From: Bacteroidia bacterium
GTDB lineage: Bacteria; Bacteroidota; Bacteroidia; Chitinophagales; UBA2359
Length of the DNA stretch: 64,000 bases
Reading direction: 5' to 3'
NCBI GenBank assembly: GCA_030427245.1
Contig: JAUHXA010000014.1
Location: 43,785-107,784 of the forward strand
Both the position numbers and the translations under genes were made by a program. The notes beneath the pieces were generated by a model. The model saw only the letters and a list, made by a program, of their open reading frames with translations. It ran no database searches and was not told the DNA's origin. Positions 57,661 through 64,000 of the stretch are shown one piece after another; the stretch's first letter is position 1; the number at the start of each line of letters is the position of its first letter.

Positions 57661-58121
57661 TGAGAGCAGGAAACAAGAATAAGAGGAGTGTGGTGCTTTG
57701 TAATGCACACACTCCAACCGTATGGTATTCTATTTTGAATCAACCCTACTCGAATATTTACTCCTTCCGAAGTTTATTTTCGGGATGGGTGAAAAATGGA
57801 GAGTTACCGTCTGTGTTGGGTGGAGGCAAGATTATTACCAAGAAGTTCAAAGGGAAGCGATTTTATGAAATCGTGCCTACTCCAATGAACGGGAGTTCCT
57901 CTACTGTAGAGCTGGATGCGGAGAAGCATCTGACATGGAAAGAGCTGTATGCCAAGATAAACGGCTCGCACTATGCCAATACGGATTCTTTTAAGTCTGC
58001 TTTATTGGCTCTGCGAAATCAGGCGAATACCGATTTGATTGAGGTATGTGGGTATGAGGTACGTATCCTAAATATCGAAGGTGTTGTATTTTATGAGATT
58101 CAAAAATTCCTCTACTCATGA
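57660..58121 (+). CDS. Uncharacterised protein sharing a domain with 46938 gene
   Basis: A 153-residue protein. Residues around 40-60 (FSGWVKNGELPSVLGGGK) match FGGWLSEGRVPKKFGGGK in the gene at 46938, so a common small domain exists. The C-terminal part is a separate helical domain. Overlaps the PolX-like gene by 4 bp. Confidence 0.45.
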   Translation: MRAGNKNKRSVVLCNAHTPTVWYSILNQPYSNIYSFRSLFSGWVKNGELPSVLGGGKIITKKFKGKRFYEIVPTPMNGSSSTVELDAEKHLTWKELYAKINGSHYANTDSFKSALLALRNQANTDLIEVCGYEVRILNIEGVVFYEIQKFLYS

Positions 58122-58918
58122 GTCATACAAAAGATATTCAATACCAAATGCCAAAGCTGGTCACTGTCATAAAAGAAATCATGCAGGAGCTTGCGCCTTA
58201 TTGCGAGGCATGGAATCAGAATCATCCATCCATTTATCTACGCAACCCCAATGCGCTGCATCCCGAATGGATGATGGTCATTGGTAGCTTCCGTAGAAAG
58301 ATGGAGCTGTATGCCAAAACCGAAAAGTTGATGCGCTATGCATTGACGGTTGGGGATATTGAGTTGGCGGTGGTGGAAAAAGACAACAAACTCATCAAAT
58401 CTCACTCTTGGGATACAAAGATGAGTTTTGAGCGGGGAGGTGCAATGTCTTCTCTTGAGGGCAGGGATGTTTATCAAGGAGACTTGTATAACTACCTTTT
58501 TCTTCAAACCAAAAAAGCGACTTCCAACTGGAAGGTTCGCAAAAGCAAAGATGGCAAAAAGGTGTTTGGGGCAGAGAACAAGCTACTTGTCTACAAAGAT
58601 GAGTACAAGATTGACATCTTTAGCTGCAATCCTCAAAACTTCACCTCTACTGCTTTTGTACATACAGGCAGTCGCAATAACAATGTGTCTATCATGACAC
58701 GTTGTCAAGAGAAAGGGGTAAGGTTTGACTTCAAGTCGGGATGGTTTGAAGTTGGTAAGCCGCATCCTTTGAGTAGCGAGTATGCTGAACGGTTTTCGGC
58801 ACAAGCCCTGACGGAACTCAACGAAAAAGACAGCCATGTTGACCGATATTCGGTTGATAGCGAACAGATGATTTATGATTTTTTGGAGCTTCCTTACAAA
58901 GCTCCAGGGCATAGGTAA
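58118..58918 (+). CDS. DNA polymerase X-like nucleotidyltransferase
   Basis: A 266-residue protein related to family X polymerases. GSFRR (56-60) followed by GDIEL (79-83) is the palm motif of the NTase fold, with a Glu where most PolX have Asp; KIDIF (164-168) gives the third carboxylate; HTGSRNNNVSIM (182-193) and GWFEVGKP match the thumb's TGS helix; the C-terminal YDFLELPYKAPGHR is almost the conserved PolX end. A 20-residue insertion separates GSFRR from GDIEL. There is no PHP or helix-hairpin-helix domain, so it is a minimal enzyme, perhaps for gap filling or terminal addition. It overlaps the gene upstream by 4 bp. Confidence 0.7.
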   Translation: MSHTKDIQYQMPKLVTVIKEIMQELAPYCEAWNQNHPSIYLRNPNALHPEWMMVIGSFRRKMELYAKTEKLMRYALTVGDIELAVVEKDNKLIKSHSWDTKMSFERGGAMSSLEGRDVYQGDLYNYLFLQTKKATSNWKVRKSKDGKKVFGAENKLLVYKDEYKIDIFSCNPQNFTSTAFVHTGSRNNNVSIMTRCQEKGVRFDFKSGWFEVGKPHPLSSEYAERFSAQALTELNEKDSHVDRYSVDSEQMIYDFLELPYKAPGHR

Positions 58919-58926
58919 ACTAAATC

Positions 58927-58937
58927 CACACGTATAT
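58927..58937 (+). promoter_or_regulatory. CACACGTATAT leader before HNH gene
   Basis: CACACGTATAT followed by T and ATGTCAGCA; sets the start at 58939. Confidence 0.65.
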
Positions 58938-58938
58938 T

Positions 58939-60378
58939 ATGTCAGCAAATTCAACAAACCCATCTGCACATTATGCAGACTCGGAGCTGCCTGATTGCAG
59001 CGGCACTTATTTCACACGATATGGACAAACATTGAGGCATTTAAGTCTCAAGCAAGTCGTTCATGTCAAGACTTCGGCTTCTAAAACTCAAAAATTTAAG
59101 AGGTCTTATGTGATAGACCCCTTAAAATTCGATCCTTATTATCAATTATTTTTTGTCAAGCTTCAATTCAAGCAGTCGGGAGGAGTATTCCGACTCTATG
59201 AAGATGGCAAAGAAACCTATGGGCGCAGTCCCCATGCCTATCCAAAGCGCAACAAACGCTACTTAGACATTAGATTGTCTTCAAACTTCACAGAACAGGA
59301 AGACGAATTTATTAGGTCGAATTATCTGAAAGCAGATAATCACGATATTGCCTGGCAATTGTACGCCCTAACTGGGCTATACCGAACTGACCTTCAAGTA
59401 TCAGCAAGGCTGGTAATACTGGGTTTGTCTCGAAAGGGTAAAGACCAATACATGTACTATGGCATGTGGAACTTTCCGATGATGGAGTACCTTAGAGACC
59501 ATTATCAAACGAAAGACAACATTGAACTTGCCGAAAAAATAAATCGTCTGACCAAGGAGAAGGTTACAGCAAATTTGGTGTGCGGAAGGTTGAAAACAAT
59601 GGGATGGAAACGAGATATTATTATTAATAGAGGGTGTTTTACGACTGAGAGTCGTGCGGAGGAAGCGGCTGCAATTGGGGCTATATCAGAAAGAGTACAT
59701 GCGGGCGATGGGCTTACCTATAAGTTTATAAAGGTAGAGCAGCCCAACAAATGGATGCCCTATAATCGCTATGTATGGGAACAAGCAAATGGGGAAATCC
59801 CCTCAAGCCATGTCATTAGGTATATTGATGGAGATACGCTGAATTGTGAGCTGTCAAACCTTGAATGCATTAGCAGAGGCGAATTGATGGTTCAGAATTC
59901 GCCCAAGGGAAGAGACAGAAAACGTACTGCCCGAAAAGCAGTGGCTTGCAGAAGGATTAATCGGATAAGAAAACGAAGAGGAGCATGGAAAATAAATTAT
60001 AGGGGTGTACCTATTCAAAAGGCACTTCAGGATATTGAGTTCCTTGAACCCATTGGCACAATTGAAGTAAGACGGTGCAAGGGCGTAACCTCTCAGTTTT
60101 TGCCTCACATCAAAACCGAACAACCCAACACATGGGAATTGTTGGCGCACTACAATTGGATAAAAGCCAATGGAGAGATTCCTAAAGACAAAATATTGAG
60201 ATACAAAGACGGAGATAGTCACAATTGCAACTTGTCCAACTTAGAGTATCTCACCAAAGAAGAGATAGAGTACCGTAGAAAAAACAAAGCACCTCTTATG
60301 CAAAAAGTATACAAAAGAGAGCGACAAAGAAAAGAGGCGGGGTTATCTCTTATGGAATCTCTTTTGCAAGGTTATTAG
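58939..60378 (+). CDS. HNH endonuclease-like protein with two HNH copies
   Basis: A 479-residue protein that starts MSANSTNPSAHYADSE. The N-terminal part is a DNA-binding-like region. Two copies of an HNH-type module follow: NRYVWEQANGEIPSSHVIRY near residue 275 with NCELSNLEC, and HYNWIKANGEIPKDKILRY near 400 with NCNLSNLEY. The first His of the usual pair is replaced by R in HVIRY or is not obvious; N-x-x-x-N-L is kept. These modules resemble phage-encoded HNH_3 proteins. Both modules have the same motif set, so the gene arose by duplication. Confidence 0.7.
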   Translation: MSANSTNPSAHYADSELPDCSGTYFTRYGQTLRHLSLKQVVHVKTSASKTQKFKRSYVIDPLKFDPYYQLFFVKLQFKQSGGVFRLYEDGKETYGRSPHAYPKRNKRYLDIRLSSNFTEQEDEFIRSNYLKADNHDIAWQLYALTGLYRTDLQVSARLVILGLSRKGKDQYMYYGMWNFPMMEYLRDHYQTKDNIELAEKINRLTKEKVTANLVCGRLKTMGWKRDIIINRGCFTTESRAEEAAAIGAISERVHAGDGLTYKFIKVEQPNKWMPYNRYVWEQANGEIPSSHVIRYIDGDTLNCELSNLECISRGELMVQNSPKGRDRKRTARKAVACRRINRIRKRRGAWKINYRGVPIQKALQDIEFLEPIGTIEVRRCKGVTSQFLPHIKTEQPNTWELLAHYNWIKANGEIPKDKILRYKDGDSHNCNLSNLEYLTKEEIEYRRKNKAPLMQKVYKRERQRKEAGLSLMESLLQGY

Positions 60379-60410
60379 TTGATAATAAAGATAATTTATG
60401 TTTAAATATA

Positions 60411-60483
60411 TTTGCATAAAACATTAAAATAGATTATCTTAGACTTGTAAATAAAGTTATTCATTTCAAAACAACACGTATAT
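60411..60483 (+). promoter_or_regulatory. Promoter and leader of the Sak4-like gene
   Basis: TTTGCA (60411-60416) and TATCTTAG (60435-60442) are spaced 18 bp; AACACGTATAT at 60473-60483 overlaps the ATG at 60482. The same promoter type as in front of the amidoligase and the sigma operon. Confidence 0.7.
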
Positions 60484-61402
60484 GTCATCAGCGAATTTTA
60501 ACATCAGAAAAGCCTCCCGAAAAAAGGCAAAAATCAAATTGGGGATTCAAGGGCCTTCTGGAAGCGGGAAAACTTTCAGTGCGCTACTTCTTGCCTATGG
60601 GTTGTGTGGAGATTGGGGCAAAGTGGTCTTAGTGGATACCGAGAATGGAAGCGGAGACTTGTATTCGCATTTAGGGGATTACAATATTCTTCCAATGAAA
60701 GCTCCATTCACTCCTGAGCGTTTTATTGAAGCCATAGAAGACTGCGAAAATGCAGGAATGGAGGCAATCATCCTTGATAGCATCAGCCATGAATGGGACG
60801 GAGATGGGGGCATTTTACATATCTTGGATGGCATGACTGGCAATTCTTTTACCAATTGGGGGAAAGTCACTCCACGCCACAACAAATTTGTAAACAAAAT
60901 CATCAACAGCGAAAAGCACATCATCTGCTGCATTCGCAGTAAGCAAGACTACATTATTAATCAGGTTTCCAGAAACGGTAGGGTCGTGAATGTGCCACAA
61001 AAAGTGGGACTCAAGGGAGTACAGCGAGAAGGACTGGATTACGAGTTGACGCTTATGTTTGATTTGGACATCAATCATCAAGCAACTGCTTCCAAAGACC
61101 GAACTTCCATTTTTATGGGCAATGCTCCTTTTGTTATCACACATGAAACAGGAGGTGAGATACTCCAATGGTGCAACGAAGGGGAGGCAGATACTCAGGC
61201 AAAATCGCCTAAAGTGACTGCGAAGAAAAAGGAAATGACGGCAACAGAGGCTGTTGAAATGATTGACACGACCATGAACGTAAACAGCTTGAATATGCTG
61301 TTTAGGACATTCTCTTCAGAGCTTCAAAAGGATGAAGGGGTTATTGACGCAGCCGCAAAGCACAAACAAAAACTTTTGTCTGACAACCTCAAAGCAGCCT
61401 AA
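60482..61402 (+). CDS. Sak4-like AAA ATPase (phage recombination)
   Basis: A 306-residue ATPase. GPSGSGKT (24-31) is the Walker A motif; AIILDSISHEWDG near residue 95 is the Walker B with downstream acidic residues; GKVVLVDTENGSG is a conserved early strand. The pattern fits the Sak4 (AAA_24) family of phage RecA-like single-strand annealing proteins. No SSB gene was recognised beside it. The C-terminal 80 residues are helical and charged. The product starts MSSANFNIRK. Confidence 0.8.
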   Translation: MSSANFNIRKASRKKAKIKLGIQGPSGSGKTFSALLLAYGLCGDWGKVVLVDTENGSGDLYSHLGDYNILPMKAPFTPERFIEAIEDCENAGMEAIILDSISHEWDGDGGILHILDGMTGNSFTNWGKVTPRHNKFVNKIINSEKHIICCIRSKQDYIINQVSRNGRVVNVPQKVGLKGVQREGLDYELTLMFDLDINHQATASKDRTSIFMGNAPFVITHETGGEILQWCNEGEADTQAKSPKVTAKKKEMTATEAVEMIDTTMNVNSLNMLFRTFSSELQKDEGVIDAAAKHKQKLLSDNLKAA

Positions 61403-61404
61403 TT

Positions 61405-61602
61405 ATGAAACATCAAGAACTGCCTCGGCAGTGGGTGTCGGGGTTGTACGGATTGGTAAGGCTTCGGAAAGTGAATAAAGGAGGGCTTTTCTGCATCCAG
61501 TATTACGACATGACCAACTCACTGCGATATGAGGTGAAGAATAAGACAGAAGCGGAGGCGACTGCCTCCGCTATTTCCTTAATCAATGAATTGGATAGGT
61601 AG
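61405..61602 (+). CDS. Uncharacterised small protein
   Basis: A 65-residue basic protein starting 2 bp after the Sak4-like gene, so part of the same unit. Ends with a helix rich in Ala and Glu. No motif recognised. Confidence 0.45.
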   Translation: MKHQELPRQWVSGLYGLVRLRKVNKGGLFCIQYYDMTNSLRYEVKNKTEAEATASAISLINELDR

Positions 61603-61604
61603 AT

Positions 61605-61922
61605 ATGGGCCAACAAAACCAAAACCCCACTAAAGGTAAATATTGCACCAAGCCATGTGGAGGCGAAGTAAAGTGTCCTTTTCGTAAGGATGCGCTTCGG
61701 GGATGGCTGGGCAAAAAAATAGAGGCTATTTTAGGAGCAGATACTTTTGTCTGTCATAAAAACCATTCTAAGCAGTGTGCAGGACACATGCTCCTGTTAG
61801 GAGACGACAATATTTTTGTTCGATTAGCTAAAATATTGAACGAGCCTCTGGATTTAAAAGGGAGAGAACTGGTATTTGATACCAAAGAAGAGTGCATTCA
61901 TCATCATTCTAAAATAGAGTAA
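61605..61922 (+). CDS. Small Cys/His-rich phage protein (DUF6283-like)
   Basis: A 105-residue protein with YCTKPCGGEVKCPFRKDALR and FVCHKNHSKQCAGHM, a Cys/His cluster that may bind zinc or Fe-S. It resembles the DUF6283-type small phage proteins, whose function is not known. Starts 2 bp after the previous stop. Confidence 0.6.
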   Translation: MGQQNQNPTKGKYCTKPCGGEVKCPFRKDALRGWLGKKIEAILGADTFVCHKNHSKQCAGHMLLLGDDNIFVRLAKILNEPLDLKGRELVFDTKEECIHHHSKIE

Positions 61923-61923
61923 A

Positions 61924-62598
61924 GTGACCAATTTAATTCAAAATAAAACATTCGGATACGAAGAAGGAGAGACTTGTAACAGAAATGGTTGTGATGGGCA
62001 GATAGAAAGAGAAGGGGAAGGGGGCTGTTCTTGTCATATAAGCCCTCCATGTGGTCATTGTACCAGTCCTTATTACTGTCCTGAGTGCGGTTGGGAAGAA
62101 ACTGACGAGTCTTCTGCAACCGAAGAGAAAGAATTTATCGAATACAAGACATCAGACCTTTTACTTGACACCTATTATAGAGTAGAGCATGGAGGGAGGT
62201 TAAGTATGTGGACTAAAAAACCTGATGGGCAATCAGAACACGATACTGAATTCTATATCCATACGCTTTCCTTTGTGGAAGAAGATTCTCGATGGAGCTG
62301 CAACCAAGCCCCATCAGATAAAAAATCTAACCGTTCGTCTTATTTAGATAATTCGGGAAAAGTGATTGATGATGAAGAATGGTTCTCGGATTTGGAAGCT
62401 GCGAAAAAAGTTGCAGAAGAAAAGTATTACAAACAAATCAATCCTTTTGGCAAATATAAGGTAGCAAGGTATTTTGATGATTGTTTTGAGGCTTATGTAA
62501 CAAAAGAAATAAGTAAGAAAGAGGCGCAAGAAAAAGCAGCGGAATTTAATAGGCGGAAAAGGCACTATGTTTCCTATGGCATAGTGGGGGTTTCGTAG
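61924..62598 (+). CDS. Zinc-ribbon protein, uncharacterised
   Basis: A 224-residue protein read from a GTG start (no ATG lies before the Cys cluster). The N-terminal segment has six or more Cys in CNRNGCDGQIE, CSCHISPPCGHC and YCPECGWEE, a zinc-ribbon pattern. The C-terminal 150 residues are soluble with no known fold. Starts 1 bp after the upstream gene's stop. Confidence 0.5.
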   Translation: MTNLIQNKTFGYEEGETCNRNGCDGQIEREGEGGCSCHISPPCGHCTSPYYCPECGWEETDESSATEEKEFIEYKTSDLLLDTYYRVEHGGRLSMWTKKPDGQSEHDTEFYIHTLSFVEEDSRWSCNQAPSDKKSNRSSYLDNSGKVIDDEEWFSDLEAAKKVAEEKYYKQINPFGKYKVARYFDDCFEAYVTKEISKKEAQEKAAEFNRRKRHYVSYGIVGVS

Positions 62599-62635
62599 AG
62601 GGAGGTATTTATTAATCTATACTGAATTTATTATA

Positions 62636-62869
62636 ATGAAAAAAATAACCCCATCTCACAATCATAGTCATTTTTGGATTCAAGAAGAAGTACTTTACGA
62701 GTCCTACAATACAATAAGAGGGCTACGATACCGAAAGATTCTGGATGTACTTGATATGCCCGACATGGATAAATGTAATCCCGCTTGTCTTGAGTACATC
62801 CAAAAAGAATACATTGAGTTGTCCTGCCAAGACAGGATTGACAGGTATGTGGAAAAATTGAAATGTTAA
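62636..62869 (+). CDS. Uncharacterised small protein
   Basis: A 77-residue protein (MKKITPSHNHSHFWIQEEVL), with three Cys near its end (DKCNPACL, LSCQD). No family recognised. Confidence 0.4.
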   Translation: MKKITPSHNHSHFWIQEEVLYESYNTIRGLRYRKILDVLDMPDMDKCNPACLEYIQKEYIELSCQDRIDRYVEKLKC

Positions 62870-62888
62870 TCAGATAAAAGTAATAATA

Positions 62889-63074
62889 ATGACAGTACAA
62901 GAATTAATTGACAGCTTAGAAAGCTACGATCCCAACACAGTTGTAGTTTGCGAAAGAAATTCAGGATATGTTTCATTAGACTTAGTGGAACATAAAACCG
63001 ATGTGTCCTACTCTGATTATGAGCATAACGGAGGGGAAGAATCAACCGTGTCAGAAGCAATAGTCTTAGGATAG
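62889..63074 (+). CDS. Small acidic protein
   Basis: A 61-residue acidic protein (MTVQELIDSLESYDPNTVVV) with a leading helix followed by strands, as in many small phage proteins of the DxxTxV type. Function unknown. Confidence 0.45.
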   Translation: MTVQELIDSLESYDPNTVVVCERNSGYVSLDLVEHKTDVSYSDYEHNGGEESTVSEAIVLG

Positions 63075-63099
63075 TAAAATTCAAATAAATAAAGGCAAT

Positions 63100-63366
63100 A
63101 TGTACAATATTGGAAATTTAACAAAAATAGACAAGCAAATCCAATCAGAGATTAATGCTGTTTTGGATAAATGGAAACCTATTTTAATGGAGCAGATAAT
63201 AAAAGAAATGCGGAAAGGTCATGAACTGACAACAGGAATGGGGTCAGGATATATAAAAAACAGAAAAGGGGAGTATGTCGCAGAAGGTTTCACTTCTCAT
63301 GTAATTGGGTATCAATATCGAGACAATTTTGATACAGGAATAGTCATTGATAATATTCAAAAATGA
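63100..63366 (+). CDS. Uncharacterised small protein
   Basis: An 88-residue protein with a helical N-terminus and a Gly/Lys-rich middle. No family recognised. It precedes the 63386 gene by about 20 bp. Confidence 0.4.
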   Translation: MYNIGNLTKIDKQIQSEINAVLDKWKPILMEQIIKEMRKGHELTTGMGSGYIKNRKGEYVAEGFTSHVIGYQYRDNFDTGIVIDNIQK

Positions 63367-63385
63367 ACCCGAAACAATCAAACAG

Positions 63386-63670
63386 ATGAAAAAATATACT
63401 GGATTTTTTTTTGGCGTACGATTCATAGACCATCTCTATGAACCTGAAAAGAAAGGAACAGAAGCACTGGCAAAAAGATTCCCTTTTGAATATTCGGTTG
63501 GGGATTTTGTAAAATTCAGAAAACCTCACAGGAAAACAATGAAGGGTCGAATAGAATCTTTTGCATATTCTACGGAAAAAAACGGAGGGGCGACTATTAA
63601 GGTCTATAAAATAGGCAATAATTGGATTGATGAATCTTATATAAAAAAAATCAGTAGTTCAATCTTTTAA
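63386..63670 (+). CDS. Uncharacterised small basic protein
   Basis: From the ATG at 63386 (MKKYTGFFFGVRFIDHLYEP) the product has 94 residues. An earlier in-frame ATG at 63347 would overlap the preceding gene. The middle segment VGDFVKFRKPHRKTMKGRIE resembles a small SH3-like barrel. Confidence 0.45.
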   Translation: MKKYTGFFFGVRFIDHLYEPEKKGTEALAKRFPFEYSVGDFVKFRKPHRKTMKGRIESFAYSTEKNGGATIKVYKIGNNWIDESYIKKISSSIF

Positions 63671-63682
63671 ACAACCAAGTAA

Positions 63683-63910
63683 ATGAACTCACGAGGACAG
63701 GATATACAAGAGCTTTGTAGGCAGGTCATGGAGGGGTTACTCTTAGATATGAACCCTAACAATAATAAAGAAACTTGCCCTTTTTGTGGCAAGGGAGGAT
63801 GGAATTTAAAAGGAATGGAAGAAGTTGAGCACGAACCGACCTGCGCTTATCTAATCGCAAAAGATTTATTAACCAATAAAAACCTATCCCTTAGTCCTCA
63901 AAAACGATAA
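63683..63910 (+). CDS. Small zinc-finger-like protein
   Basis: A 75-residue protein with CPFCGKGGWN and a later HEPTCAYL, spaced like a C2HC-type zinc finger. Last gene in the window; the final 90 bp hold nothing recognisable. Confidence 0.45.
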   Translation: MNSRGQDIQELCRQVMEGLLLDMNPNNNKETCPFCGKGGWNLKGMEEVEHEPTCAYLIAKDLLTNKNLSLSPQKR

Positions 63911-64000
63911 AATGAGGACTATGAGAATTGGTAGTATTTATTTTTAAACTCATTTATTATTGATATTTAAAATTATACACTAATTTTTTTATCACCAAAT

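Overview
The window looks like a large part of a temperate phage-plasmid (a phage genome that can also be maintained as a plasmid) from a member of the Bacteroidota. The host call is an inference. Promoters fit the Bacteroidota pattern (TTTG near -33 and TAnnTTTG or TATCTTAG near -7), genes have no clear Shine-Dalgarno sequences, and the DNA is AT-rich. No rRNA, convincing tRNA, IS element or CRISPR array was seen.

Layout. (1) 1-12.3 kb, plus strand: phage structural and lysis genes. These are tail or fibre proteins with a PKD-like tip, a lipoprotein, a subtilisin-like protease, small membrane proteins, a portal-like protein, a Cys-rich adaptor candidate, a zinc amidase and a GH108-type lysozyme. 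(2) 12.3-16.9 kb, minus strand: two tandem tyrosine recombinases with a perfect 21-6-21 bp inverted repeat at the upstream gene, plus small accessory genes. (3) 17-31 kb, minus strand: a defence-like island. It holds candidate csf1, csf2, csf3, a Cas6-like gene, a possible small subunit, a CysH-like PAPS reductase, an IbrA/IbrB-like pair, a GNAT, a RecB-type nuclease, a PNKP-type phosphatase and a sigma factor. (4) 31-38.5 kb, minus strand: an adenine-type and a cytosine-C5 methyltransferase, an amidoligase and uncharacterised genes. (5) 38.7-43.6 kb: one small plus-strand gene and a four-gene membrane/coiled-coil operon on the minus strand. (6) 43.6-45.5 kb: palindromic repeats, ParA, a ParA partner and seven to eight iterons in front of a Rep_3 initiator. 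(7) 46.9-64 kb, plus strand: early and replication genes. These include a replisome-organiser-like gene with iterons inside it, an ASCH-like protein, YopX, VRR-NUC, DUF551, a PolX-like nucleotidyltransferase, an HNH protein, a Sak4-like ATPase and many small genes.

The most interesting item is the island at 17-31 kb. It resembles a type IV (IV-B-like) CRISPR-Cas effector set: Csf1/Csf2/Csf3-like proteins next to a CysH-like gene, with no DinG and no array. Unlike the usual IV-B layout it also has a Cas6-like protein and a second sulfurtransferase-type pair (IbrA/IbrB-like). Its genes are spread over three or four transcription units, and three of the promoters are almost identical in sequence, which suggests co-regulation.

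Two more regulatory families stand out. One is a CACACGTATAT element fused to the start region of about ten early genes, often followed by ATGTCAGCA or ATGTCATCAGCA. The other is an AT-rich palindrome (AAAAACTTTTTT, 4 bp, AAAAAAGTTTTT) just upstream of the -7 box of four promoters. All assignments are by eye from motifs and order; no database search was run.
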